This document shows positions 43,320 to 51,882 of a stretch of 64,000 nucleotides of DNA, piece by piece. Position 1 is the first letter of the stretch; each line of letters begins with the position of its first letter. The translations under genes and the position numbers were made by a program. The stretch is taken from the NCBI GenBank assembly GCA_049323655.1, contig JBMONO010000016.1, positions 37,124 through 101,123 on the forward strand, read 5' to 3'. The notes under the pieces are model-generated. The model had not been told where the DNA came from. It saw only the letters and a program-made list of their open reading frames with translations, and made no database searches. Origin of the DNA: DB1 sp049323655. Lineage in GTDB: Bacteria; Desulfobacterota; Desulfobulbia; Desulfobulbales; SURF-16.

Positions 43320-43913
43320 CTATTTCTCCATCCGCGCCAGTTCAGCGTCGATGATCTTCGTGAAATAGTCGAAGGGACGCTCCCCCACCACCTTGAGACC
43401 GTTGATAAAAAAGGTCGGCGTGTTGTAGAGATCGAGCGACTCGGCAAGTTTGAGGTCACGGTCGATCACCGCGGCATGGGCGCCGCTGTCGATGGCCCGG
43501 GTGAATTGTTCCACATCCAGACCAAGCTCGCCGGCATATCTGATCAGACTGGCCCGGTCCAACGTCGGCGAACGGGCAATGAGGAGATCGTGCATTTCCC
43601 AGTATTTGCCCTGATCACGGGCCGCCAGCGTCGCCGCAGCAGCGATGCGGGCAAAATCGCGGTATTTGTAGGGATAGTTCTTGACCACCAGCCGAATCTT
43701 GCCGGGATATGCCTCCAGAAGCTGCTTGACGGTCGGACCGGCCGCCACGCAGTGCGGTCACTGGAAATCAATGAACTCGATGATCGTCACCGGCGCATCG
43801 GCCGGCCCCAGGGCCGGCGAATCGGCCACGGCAATTTCAATCCTCGTTTCCCCTGCATGGACGACGCCGAACAGCAGAAAAAAGACAACAGCAAACAGCA
43901 GTGATTTCATCAT
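43320..43913 (-). CDS. DsbA-like thiol oxidoreductase, selenoprotein (UxxC active site)
   Basis: The 197-residue reading requires translation of an in-frame TGA (43760-43758) as selenocysteine at residue 52. It gives a signal peptide (LLFAVVFFLLFGVVHA), then TIIEFIDFQ-U-PHC, aligning the TGA exactly with the first Cys of the DsbA CPHC motif, and the cis-Pro region YNTPTFFINGLKVVG near residue 155. It belongs to the thioredoxin-fold DsbA family with a helical insert. A SECIS-like hairpin follows the TGA. It sits between fdhC and the di-heme peroxidase. The ATG (43913, or 43910) directly follows a terminator T-tract and lacks a normal Shine-Dalgarno. Confidence 0.88.
43722..43752 (-). promoter_or_regulatory. 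Candidate bacterial SECIS hairpin of the dsbA-like selenoprotein gene
   Basis: Starting 6 bases after the TGA, CTGC pairs with GCAG and GGCGG with CCGTC (one G-U), leaving an apical loop CCGGTCCGA that begins about 17 bases after the TGA and contains GGU. This distance and a G/U-containing loop fit the bacterial SECIS pattern read by SelB. No folding energy was computed. Confidence 0.65.
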
Positions 43914-43943
43914 AAAAAACAGAGGGGAGGCGCGCTCCCCTCT
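43914..43943 (-). terminator. Intrinsic terminator/attenuator between fdhC and dsbA-like gene
   Basis: Minus strand: AGAGGGGAG, loop CGCGC, CTCCCCTCT (perfect 9-bp stem), then G and six T. The T-tract abuts the ATG at 43913. It comes 19 bases after the fdhC stop. It should reduce transcription into the dsbA-peroxidase-fdhE half of the cluster. Confidence 0.8.
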
Positions 43944-43961
43944 CTCCCTGGCTGAATTTTC

Positions 43962-44567
43962 TCACATCTTGCCGATGGTCTTCATCCACTTCGGATAGCG
44001 CTTTCTGGCAAGCTCCACCGGGACCATGCCGCTGATCATGATCTGCAGGGTTCCCGGATTGGCCAGGGTGCCGAGATAGATGTGGACAGGAACGGCGACA
44101 ATGAAAATACAGAAGGCAATGTTATGGACCAGGTGGGCGAGGAGCATCAGCCCTGCATTATCCTTCATGAGCCAGATGACGAAACCGGACAGAGCGATGC
44201 AAATACCGGCCGCCAGAATAACCAGATAGTAAAGCTTCTGACCGGGGTTGTGCTTGCCCATGGGCGGCACCTGAACCTTGTGGGAAAGGTAACCACCGGC
44301 CACTTTGAACCACTGCCGGTCATCGGCATCGTAGGTCAGGGCATCCTTGAGATAACTGCCCATGGAAGCAAGCAGGGAGATGGTGAAAACCACCCCCAGC
44401 CAGTTGTGAACCGTTTTCATAGTGTCAAAGCCCCCGAACAGGGCGCCGACTCCCTCCAGGTGAAAAAGAAAGCCGTAACCTGAAATGATCAGCAGAATAC
44501 AGCTGCCGGCCATGATCCAGTGGTTGACGATCTCACCAACGCTTGATTTGCGTACCATCTCCGCCAT
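43962..44567 (-). CDS. Formate dehydrogenase cytochrome b556 subunit (FdnI/FdhC-like)
   Basis: The 201-residue membrane protein has four hydrophobic helices (about residues 16-36, 49-68, 111-131, 143-165) and candidate heme-b His in IVNHWIMAG, TVHNWLGV and LAHLVHNIAF. It should receive electrons from the Fe-S subunit and reduce quinone. The ATG at 44567 is chosen for GGAGGTG five bases upstream, one base after the Fe-S subunit stop. Confidence 0.93.
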   Translation of the reverse strand: MAEMVRKSSVGEIVNHWIMAGSCILLIISGYGFLFHLEGVGALFGGFDTMKTVHNWLGVVFTISLLASMGSYLKDALTYDADDRQWFKVAGGYLSHKVQVPPMGKHNPGQKLYYLVILAAGICIALSGFVIWLMKDNAGLMLLAHLVHNIAFCIFIVAVPVHIYLGTLANPGTLQIMISGMVPVELARKRYPKWMKTIGKM

Positions 44568-44568
44568 G

Positions 44569-45336
44569 TCACACCTCCGTATCCTTGTGGGGGCCGATTG
44601 CCAGATAATGAACCAGGGAGGCGGCGACCACGCCACCCAGGCCGACCACGGCAAAGGGCTTGAGGACCGTATGCCAGAAAACGACACTGGCAGGAACCGC
44701 TGGATTCTCCTGCATGCCGTAAAGTTTCGGTTCATCCTTGAAGGCGTAGATCGCCCCCAGACCGCCCAAATCGGATTCGCCGTATATCGTCTCGAAACCC
44801 TCGCTCCGAGCAGCGGAAATCAGCTCCGCACGGTTGCCGAACCGAAGCGCGCCGGTGGGGCAGGTTTTGACGCAGGCCGGCGACATCCCCGCACCGATGC
44901 GGTCGAAGCAGAGATGGCATTTCGATACCTTGTCTTCGTCATCATAACGGGGCACGTCAAAGGGGCAGGCATTGACACAAAGCTTGCAGCCGATACATTT
45001 GTCCCGATCATAGGCCACCGCCCCGTCCTTGGTTCGGAACAGGGCGCCGGGAGCGGGACAGATCTTCATACAGCCGGCATCCTCGCAGTGCATGCAACGT
45101 CGGCTGACAAAAAGCCAGCGTACCGGGTTTGCCTGGGAAGGGACCTCGCTGTAGCGGATGATGTTAAAGGCGGAACTCGCCAAATCGGGCGGATTCTGGT
45201 AGGTACCGGTGTTTTTGGTCCGGATTGCCGGCAGCTCGTTCCAGGATTTACATGAAACCTGGCAGGCCCGACAGCCGATACAGACCTCGGGTGTGACCAG
45301 AATTGCCTTGCGATTTTTGTTGTCCACTGTTGCCAT
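44569..45336 (-). CDS. Formate dehydrogenase iron-sulfur subunit (FdnH/FdhB-like)
   Basis: The 255-residue protein has four Cys clusters for [4Fe-4S] centres: CIGCRACQVSCKSW, CMHCEDAGCMKICP, CIGCKLCVNACP and CHLCFDRIGAGMSPACVKTCP. A C-terminal hydrophobic helix (VVGLGGVVAASLVHYLAIG) anchors it, as in FdnH. It links the catalytic selenoprotein to the cytochrome b subunit. It is tightly spaced: 10 bp after fdhA and 1 bp before fdhC. Confidence 0.96.
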   Translation of the reverse strand: MATVDNKNRKAILVTPEVCIGCRACQVSCKSWNELPAIRTKNTGTYQNPPDLASSAFNIIRYSEVPSQANPVRWLFVSRRCMHCEDAGCMKICPAPGALFRTKDGAVAYDRDKCIGCKLCVNACPFDVPRYDDEDKVSKCHLCFDRIGAGMSPACVKTCPTGALRFGNRAELISAARSEGFETIYGESDLGGLGAIYAFKDEPKLYGMQENPAVPASVVFWHTVLKPFAVVGLGGVVAASLVHYLAIGPHKDTEV

Positions 45337-45346
45337 GGTTCACCCC

Positions 45347-48300
45347 CTATGCCTTCCGGACGTTGACCATGAAGGCCTTCGACTCGGGTATCATTGTATT
45401 GGCGTCGCCCACGTTCGGGGTCAACAGGTTCGCGCTGTCAAAGCCGCTGCCGTCCTCGGGAAACTGCCAGCCAAAATGCCAGGTCAGGCCGACTTGATGG
45501 ACGGTGGAGTCCGCCACTTTGAAGGGCTTGAACCTTTCGGAGATCATCGCCACAGCTTCCACCTCGCCGCGACCTGAGACGACGACAACCTTCTCGCCGT
45601 TTTTGATCCCCAGTTCTTTCGCCAGCTCCACACTCATCTCAACAAAGTTCTGCGGCTGCATTTCAAGCAGCCATGAACAGTGACGGGTCATGACGCCGGT
45701 TTGCCAGTGTTCGGAGGCCCGATAGGTGGTGGCGACAAAGGGATAACGCATGTCGCAGGAGAAAAAGGCATCCGATTCGCCGCCGAAAATTTTGATGGTC
45801 GGGTTGATCCGCTGACCGGACATGGAGTTTGCCTCCAACGGGCATTCCAGGGCCTCGTAATGCTCCGGAAACGGGCCCTCATTAAGGCCGGGACCGAAAA
45901 TCGAGCCAACCCCGTCCGGTTTCATGATAAAGGGCAGCTTGCCGTCGGTGCCCATGGGCGGCGCCGGCCCATCCGGGATATCACCTACCCATTTTTTCGC
46001 GGCCGGATCCCATTTGATAAGTGACCGTTTCGCATCCCAAGGGTTTCCCTGCAGATCCACCGAGGCGCGGTTGTAGATGATCCGCCGGTTTACCGGCCAG
46101 CACCAGGACCAGCCCGAATAGAGGCCAAGGCCGGTGGGATCGTCCTTGCCACGGCGCGCCATCATGTTGACTTCCTTACCGTCCTTCAGGATATAGGAGT
46201 TGCAGTAGAGCCAGTTACCGCTCGAGGTGGTGCCGTCGGCCTGCAATGTGGGGAAACTCGTCACCAGATCCCCTTTCTTGCCGATGAGTTTCGGAGGTTC
46301 CACCTTGGTGTCGTAGACATCCTCAAGAAAGTAGCCGTTAATTTCCTTTGCCACCTTGTGGGTGTCAATGTGGCTGACCTTGCCGGCGGCATCCTTCTCT
46401 CCATACTCCCAGCTCAGATTGACGACGGGATCAGGGTAGGCGCCGCCTTCCTTCCGGTACAGCTCTTTTACCCTGAAGTAGAGTTCGTTGATGATCTCGC
46501 CGTCCGGCAACGACTGGCCGAGGGGTTCAACGGCCTTGTAACGCCACTGCGCCCAACGGCCGGAATTGGAAATGCTGCCCTCCTTCTCTACCGATGAGCA
46601 GCACGGCAACATAAACACCTCTGTCCCGATCTCTTGCGGATTCATGCCTGGTCCACGCCAGAAGGAACCGGTCTCGTTGTCGTAGAGGTTGACGTTGACC
46701 ATCCATTTCAGCTTGGCGAGCGCCGCCCGCGTCTTATTTGAGTTCGCCCCCGAACAGGCCGGGTTCTGGCCCCAGGCAAAGAACCCCTCAAACTGCCCCT
46801 GCAGCATCTTATCAAACAGATTCAGCCACGAACAGTTCTGGCCGACGTCGAGCTTGGGCAGCCAGGCATAGCCAAAATCATTGTCCCTGGTGGCGGCATC
46901 ACCGTAGATGGCCTTAAGGTAGCTGACGATGTACTTGTTGCGATTGGACCACCAGTTGACGCTACGGGGTTCCTTGGTGGTCGGGGTGTTTTTCTCGATG
47001 TAAGTCGCCAGATCGGTGAGCGCCGCGTTGGGCACCGGGTTGTAGCCGGGCAGGATATGAAAGAGGATGCCGTGGTCGGTGGAGCCCTGGACGTTGGACT
47101 CGCCCCGCATGGCGTTGACCCCGCCGCCGGCCATGCCCATGTTGCCGAGCAGCAGCTGGATGATGGCCATGGTCCGGATATTCTGGGTGCCGACCGTATG
47201 CTGGGTCCAGCCCATGGCATAGCACTCGGTGCCGACCCGGTCCGGCTTACCGGTGGAGCCATAAAGCTCGTAGACCGCCAGCAGCTTGTCTTTCGGCGTG
47301 CCGGTAATGCTGACCACCTTGTCCACGGTATAGCGGGCAAAGTGTTTTTTCAGAAGCTGGAACACGCAATGAGGGTCTTCCAGGGTCGGATCCTTCAGAG
47401 GAAGGCCATTTTCATCCTTCTGGAACGACCAGGTCGTTTTATCGTAGCTTCGTTTTTCCGCGTTGTATCCGGAGAAGAGGCCGTCGAGATCCGCCGGGCC
47501 CTTAAAATCCGGATTAACCAGAAACGCGGCATTGGTGTAATTGACGACGTATTCCTTAAAGTAGAGGCTGTTCTCCAGAATATAGTTGACCATGCCGCCG
47601 AGAAAGGCGATGTCGGTGCCTGAGCGCAGCGGGGCATAGAGATCGGCTTTCGCCGAGGTCTGGGTAAAACGCGGATCAACGCTGATAAGTTTTGCTCCCT
47701 TTTCCCGGGCGCGCATGATCCACTTCATGGAAACAGGATGATTCGAGGCAGGATTGGATCCCATGGCCAGGATGACATCAGCGTTTTTGAGATCGATCCA
47801 GTGATTGGTCATTGCACCGCGTCCGAACGACTCTGCCAGAGCCGCTACCGTTGCGGAGTGTCAGATCCGGGCCTGGTGTTCTATGTACACAAGGCCCCAC
47901 GAGCGCATCAGTTTCTGAATCAGGTAGCACTCCTCGTTGTCCATGGCGGCGCTGCCGATATGAGCGATGGCATCGGTACGATTGACAACGAACTCCTTTT
48001 CAACCTCGATCTCAGTGCCATCGGCCTGCTTCTCCTTGATCTTTCCCTTGGAAACGGTCTTGAAACTCTTGTCCCGGGCCTCCTTGACAAGCCTGGCGAT
48101 TCTGTCGAGGGCCCAGTCCCACTCCACCTCCTTCCAGGCCTTGCCGCCGGGTTCACGATAGAGGGGTTTGGTAACCCGGGTATCGTTGTTCGCCATCTGC
48201 ACGAGGGACGACCCCTTGGCACAGAGGGTTCCTTCACTGATCGGATGATCCGGATCGCCTTCAGTCTGGATGACCTTGCCGTTCTCCGTATAGACGAGAA

Positions 48301-48466
48301 TACCGCATCCCACGGAGCAGTAAGGACAGATTGTCGTGGTTTGCCTGGCGTTCTTGATCCGCAGCTCCCGGGCATACGCCCTGGCAGGATCAAGGTTCAC
48401 ACCAAGGGAACCGAGCACGACACCGGTGCCGGACAGCTTGAGAAAATCCCGCCTTGAGACCTCCAT
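45347..48466 (-). CDS. fdhA: Selenocysteine formate dehydrogenase catalytic subunit (FdnG-like)
   Basis: Read through an in-frame TGA at 47863-47861, the gene encodes 1039 residues with selenocysteine at 202. The surrounding HQARI-U-HSATVAALAESFGRGAMTNHW is the canonical active site of Sec formate dehydrogenases. The N-terminus has a Tat signal (SRRDFLKLSGTG) and a [4Fe-4S] motif (CPYCSVGCGILV ... CAKG). The C-terminal part carries the molybdopterin domains. A 9-bp hairpin follows the TGA at SECIS distance. With the Fe-S and cytochrome b subunits it should oxidise formate at the periplasmic side. GGAGG precedes the ATG. Standard translation would split it into two apparent genes. Confidence 0.97.
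47826..47846 (-). promoter_or_regulatory. SECIS hairpin of fdhA
   Basis: Fifteen bases after the TGA, AGCGGCTCT pairs with AGAGTCGTT (9 bp with two G-U pairs) around a GGC loop, which lies 24-26 bases after the TGA. Position and a G-starting loop fit bacterial SECIS elements such as that of E. coli fdhF. Confidence 0.75.
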
Positions 48467-49056
48467 TGAACCCTCCTTCTTGCTGATTAAGAATGACGTT
48501 TTTTTGGCGGTTTATATGCCAAAAAAGACACAATAAAGACCGCCCTTACTATGTAAAAATACCTATATCATAATTCCTGAGAAGAGTTCAAGGGATTTGT
48601 CAAGAATTTTCTTACACCCGACAACGGTTCACATTTTTTCACTTCCAGCGCTGCCGAGGAGAAAGAGTGCCTAGCCTGCCGAAAGAACAAAAAATCATCT
48701 TCACACGTACGGCCTGCGGCCATATTGGTATCAGACAAGAGGGCGACCATAACCGAAAACATCATCACCTGGCAAGTTAACACTTTTTTTGACAGGCTTT
48801 ATCGAATTAAAAATCAGATAATCAAGGAGATGGAAGACAATAAGGGGTAGCAGAACGGGAATCACCTGCTGGGACACAGGTAATTTCCTGTGCATGAGAG
48901 AAGGGATACAGAGAGGAAAAAAGGGGGCCGCCAGCCTTCAGCAATCAAGAAGCAGACGATGTGGCCATGCACCGTTCAGCCATTTGTCGACCACCTCGCC
49001 ATAAACCGCGATATGCCGGATTAGTTGATCGGCATATCGCGGAGACGGGCCGGAAG
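48467..49056. other. Intergenic region upstream of fdhA
   Basis: 590 bp without a supported gene. It holds an inverted repeat near fdhA (TTTTTTGGC at 48500-48508, GCCAAAAAA at 48518-48526), AT-rich sequence around 48540-48600 that may hold the fdh promoter, and a 13-bp perfect inverted repeat at 49006-49042 belonging to the end of the cold-shock gene. Confidence 0.6.
49006..49042 (-). terminator. Perfect 13-bp inverted repeat downstream of the cold-shock gene
   Basis: CCGCGATATGCCG (49006-49018) and CGGCATATCGCGG (49030-49042) flank an 11-base loop, 14 bases beyond the csp stop. On the minus strand the stem is followed only by TTTAT, so it is a weak intrinsic terminator or an mRNA 3' stabiliser. 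Confidence 0.5.
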
Positions 49057-49260
49057 CTATTTTTTCTGAACAACGTTTGCAGCTGAAGGCCCTTTGGGGC
49101 CATCGACCACATCAAAACTCACCCGCGCCCCTTCCTGCAGGGATTTAAAACCCTCTGCCTTGATGGCGGAGTGATGGACAAAAACATCCTTGCCGCCATC
49201 CTGAGCAATAAAACCAAATCCTTTTGCATCGTTGAACCACTTCACCGTACCTTCAGCCAT
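49057..49260 (-). CDS. Cold-shock domain protein (CspA family)
   Basis: A 67-residue single cold-shock domain: MAEGTVKWFNDAKGFGFI with RNP1 (KGFGFI) and DVFVHHSAI with RNP2, ending PSAANVVQK. It binds single-stranded RNA/DNA and melts mRNA structure. The ATG at 49260 follows AAGGAG by 8 bases; an in-frame GTG three codons upstream is less likely. It lies 98 bp downstream of a DEAD-box helicase on the same strand, a common functional pairing in RNA remodelling. Confidence 0.95.
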   Translation of the reverse strand: MAEGTVKWFNDAKGFGFIAQDGGKDVFVHHSAIKAEGFKSLQEGARVSFDVVDGPKGPSAANVVQKK

Positions 49261-49358
49261 CTCTGCCACTCCTTCATGTTCGGCTCCTGACCGGAACCAC
49301 GTGTGTAAGAAAGCCGGGTGACAGAAGATAACCGCCTGCCACCCGACCGAAAAGCCTG

Positions 49359-50636
49359 TTACCGCACCGATTTGTTCATGCCGAACACGGAAGTCGAGGA
49401 AGATCTCCTGCTTCGACTCCTGCCACCGGAACCAGTGGGAGTGTTCTTTTTCCGGGTCGGCATCACCGGTGAAAAGCGCGCTTTTTTCTCCTCCAGGTCA
49501 CCATCGGCCGACGTGCAAACAGAAACAGAAATCGCCTCACGGTCCATTTTTTTTCCGAGCGCGCGTTCAATAAGCGAAATCATTCTGGTATCCTCACTGG
49601 TGGCAAAGGTGAGCGCCGTGCCAGTCCGCGATGCCCGGCCGGTGCGGCCGGTCCGATGAGTGTAAGTCTCGGCTGTGGACGGCATATCAAAATTGATGAC
49701 ATGGGAAATACCGGCGACATCAATGCCCCGGGCCGCAATGTCGGTTGCCACCAGAATCGTATATTTGCCGTTCTTAAAGCCGTCCAGGGCCATCTGCCGC
49801 TTCTGCTGCGACATGTTACCCTGCAGGGCAACAGACCGGCAACCCGCTTTTTCCAGTTGCAGGGCCAGCGTCTTGGCCTTGTGCTTTGTCCTGGTGAACA
49901 CAATGGCGGAATCGGGATTTTTCTCCTGGAGAATCTTCTTCAGCAGGGTGATCTTGGCATTCTGCTCCACCGCATAGAGTAAATGGGTGATGGTTGCGAC
50001 AGGCCGACTGGGATTGATTTGCACGGTCACCGGCTCCGTCAAAATCTCCTCGGCCAGGTGGCGGATTTCGGCGGGCATGGTGGCCGAAAAAACCAGCGTT
50101 TGCCGTTTGCGGGGAACCTGTTTCATAATGCGGCGGATATCCGGCAAAAAACCCTTGTCAAACATATGATCCGCCTCGTCAAGAACAAGGATCTCGATCA
50201 GCCGCAGATCGACGGCACCATCGTTGACGAGGTCGAGCAGGCGACCGGGACAGGCGACAATGATGTCTACTCCTGCACGCGCCTTGCGAGCCTGGCTGCT
50301 TTTACTGACCCCGCCGTAAACCGGGATACTCTCCAGCCCGGTTTCACCGGCCATCTTACCGATATACTGGTGAATCTGCTCAACAAGCTCACGGGTGGGC
50401 GCCACGATCAGTGCCCGGGTCCGCTTGCGGCCGGCGTTGCTGCCCATCAGGCGAGCCAGGATAGGCAGGACGAATGCCGCTGTTTTGCCGGTGCCGGTCT
50501 GTGCCAGCCCCAGCAGATCCCGCCCGGCGAGAACAGGCCCGATGGCCTGCTCCTGAATCGGGGTGGGGACGGTGTAACCGCAGCTATCGACCGCGGCCTG
50601 AATTGTCGGATGAAACTGAAATTTTGTAAAACTCAT
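49359..50636 (-). CDS. DEAD-box RNA helicase (RhlE-like)
   Basis: The 425-residue protein has all helicase motifs: Q-motif (FTKFQFHPTIQAAVDSCGY), AQTGTGKT, PTRELVEQ, DEAD, SAT, ATDIAARGID and HRTGRTGRA, then a short basic tail rich in Arg and Ser. It unwinds RNA duplexes, probably in ribosome assembly or cold adaptation given the neighbouring cold-shock gene. The ATG at 50636 is chosen for AAGGAG five bases upstream. Confidence 0.95.
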   Translation of the reverse strand: MSFTKFQFHPTIQAAVDSCGYTVPTPIQEQAIGPVLAGRDLLGLAQTGTGKTAAFVLPILARLMGSNAGRKRTRALIVAPTRELVEQIHQYIGKMAGETGLESIPVYGGVSKSSQARKARAGVDIIVACPGRLLDLVNDGAVDLRLIEILVLDEADHMFDKGFLPDIRRIMKQVPRKRQTLVFSATMPAEIRHLAEEILTEPVTVQINPSRPVATITHLLYAVEQNAKITLLKKILQEKNPDSAIVFTRTKHKAKTLALQLEKAGCRSVALQGNMSQQKRQMALDGFKNGKYTILVATDIAARGIDVAGISHVINFDMPSTAETYTHRTGRTGRASRTGTALTFATSEDTRMISLIERALGKKMDREAISVSVCTSADGDLEEKKARFSPVMPTRKKNTPTGSGGRSRSRRSSSTSVFGMNKSVR

Positions 50637-51192
50637 ACAACTCCTTGGTGATGGGAATAAACGGCACAACGACCGGCACGATTGCCGGTAGATGTACCTG
50701 CCACGGGCATCCGGCGTGGATGTGACCATGACAAAAAAAACTGATATACGCACCGAACGGCGTCAGCACCGGTTCGGGGCGCGAGAGACGATAAACGATT
50801 CCAGCGGAAGTCGCCCGAAGAACGGAGAGGATCAGCCGGCAATGCGGCACCGTCGGTTGTGATTCATTGGATAAAGGTAAACGTCAGCTCGGAGAAAAAA
50901 CCAGGCGGATGCACCGGCAACAGCGTGGCGGGAAAAAAAACGAGAGGAATTTGCCTATGATAAAATACCATGTGATTCATTCATACAGACAATTACCCAT
51001 CTTTGCAAGAAAATAACACCAAAAGAAAACAAGACGGTAAAAGGAGAAATCCCAATCCGACTTTGATCATGAAAATCAAGCTGGCATTTCCGAACATTTC
51101 ATACTATAAGCTGCCCCTTGCAAATCGGGCCGCCAGGCGCGGCAGACAGAGAGACACCCCGTCAGAAAACGATCCAGCCAGGAGAGCACCCC
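50637..51192. other. Intergenic region, no gene seen
   Basis: 556 bp between divergent genes. The part near the helicase could form its 5' untranslated leader; around 50930-51020 the sequence is AT-rich. No convincing coding frame, repeat or RNA was recognised. Confidence 0.5.
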
Positions 51193-51651
51193 GTGACCAC
51201 CCCAAAAAAACCTTCCGCCGGCGATGATATCGATTCCCGCTGCCTCAAATGCAAGGCGCTGACCAACCACACCATCATCGCCATGGTTGGCGACAAGGTG
51301 GCGAAGGTGCAATGCAACACCTGCGGCGGTCGCCACAACTACCGCCCGGCCCTTGCCGAAAAAAAGACGGTTGCCATCCGCCGATCGGCGGGCAGAACCA
51401 GCGCCTCCCCGGCCCGCAAACCCTCTGCCCGGCACACCACGGAACCAGTGGCCGCCACCTTTGCCGAACAGCTTGCTGACCGCGATTTTTCCACGGCCAA
51501 ACCCTATTCCATGAGCGGCAATTTTGCCGTGGATGACCTGATCGACCACCCGACCTTCGGTTTCGGCGTGGTGATAAAAAAAATCGGACCGAACAAAATC
51601 GAGGTTCTTTTCCGGGAGCAAACCAGGATTCTCATCTGCGAAAAACACTGA
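51193..51651 (+). CDS. Zinc-finger protein with C-terminal Tudor/SH3-like domain
   Basis: The 152-residue protein starts with GTG after CAGGAGAG. An N-terminal zinc finger (CLKCKALTNHTIIAM then VQCNTCGGRHNYRP) is followed by a basic, Ala/Arg-rich linker and a C-terminal domain LIDHPTFGFGVVIKKIGPNKIEVLFREQTRILIC. The last part resembles the HPxFGxGxV ... VxFxxGxxxLL module found at the C-terminus of UvrD/PcrA helicases, where it contacts RNA polymerase. A role in nucleic-acid or polymerase binding is therefore an inference. Confidence 0.78.
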   Translation: MTTPKKPSAGDDIDSRCLKCKALTNHTIIAMVGDKVAKVQCNTCGGRHNYRPALAEKKTVAIRRSAGRTSASPARKPSARHTTEPVAATFAEQLADRDFSTAKPYSMSGNFAVDDLIDHPTFGFGVVIKKIGPNKIEVLFREQTRILICEKH

Positions 51652-51704
51652 TGTTCCCAGCCTGTTGCAAAAAGTCTTCCCTGGTCTTTTTACCTGCCGA
51701 CGCT

Positions 51705-51733
51705 TCCCTGTGCCGGCAACAGCCTTTTTTTGC
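51705..51733 (+). repeat. Dispersed repeat, family C, copy 3 (partial)
   Basis: TCCCTGTGCCGGCAACAGCCTTTTTTT shares the 20-base core with 21819-21851 and, inverted, 18073-18106. It lies directly before the family A copy. Confidence 0.65.
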
Positions 51734-51747
51734 CGACAAGCAACTAT

Positions 51748-51881
51748 GATGGTCTCGTTAAAAATGAAAATTAACCACAGAGACCACAGAGCACACAGAG
51801 ATAACTAATTGTAATTAAAGATGTTTTCTCTGCGTTCTCAGTGCGCTCTGTGGTGAAAAAAGACTTTTTACGGGTTTGTCA
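51748..51881 (+). repeat. Dispersed palindromic repeat, family A, copy 3
   Basis: A 134-bp copy from GATGGTCTCGTTAAAAATG to TTTTTACGGGTTTGTCA, with ACCACAGAG and CTCTGTGGT arms. It ends one base before the stop codon of the phosphodiesterase-like gene, so the hairpin may also end that transcript. Confidence 0.9.
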
Positions 51882-51882
51882 A

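Noticed and set aside
45347..47812. Treating the formate dehydrogenase as two genes or a pseudogene with a nonsense mutation
   Set aside because: The TGA is at the known selenocysteine site and a SECIS-like hairpin follows.
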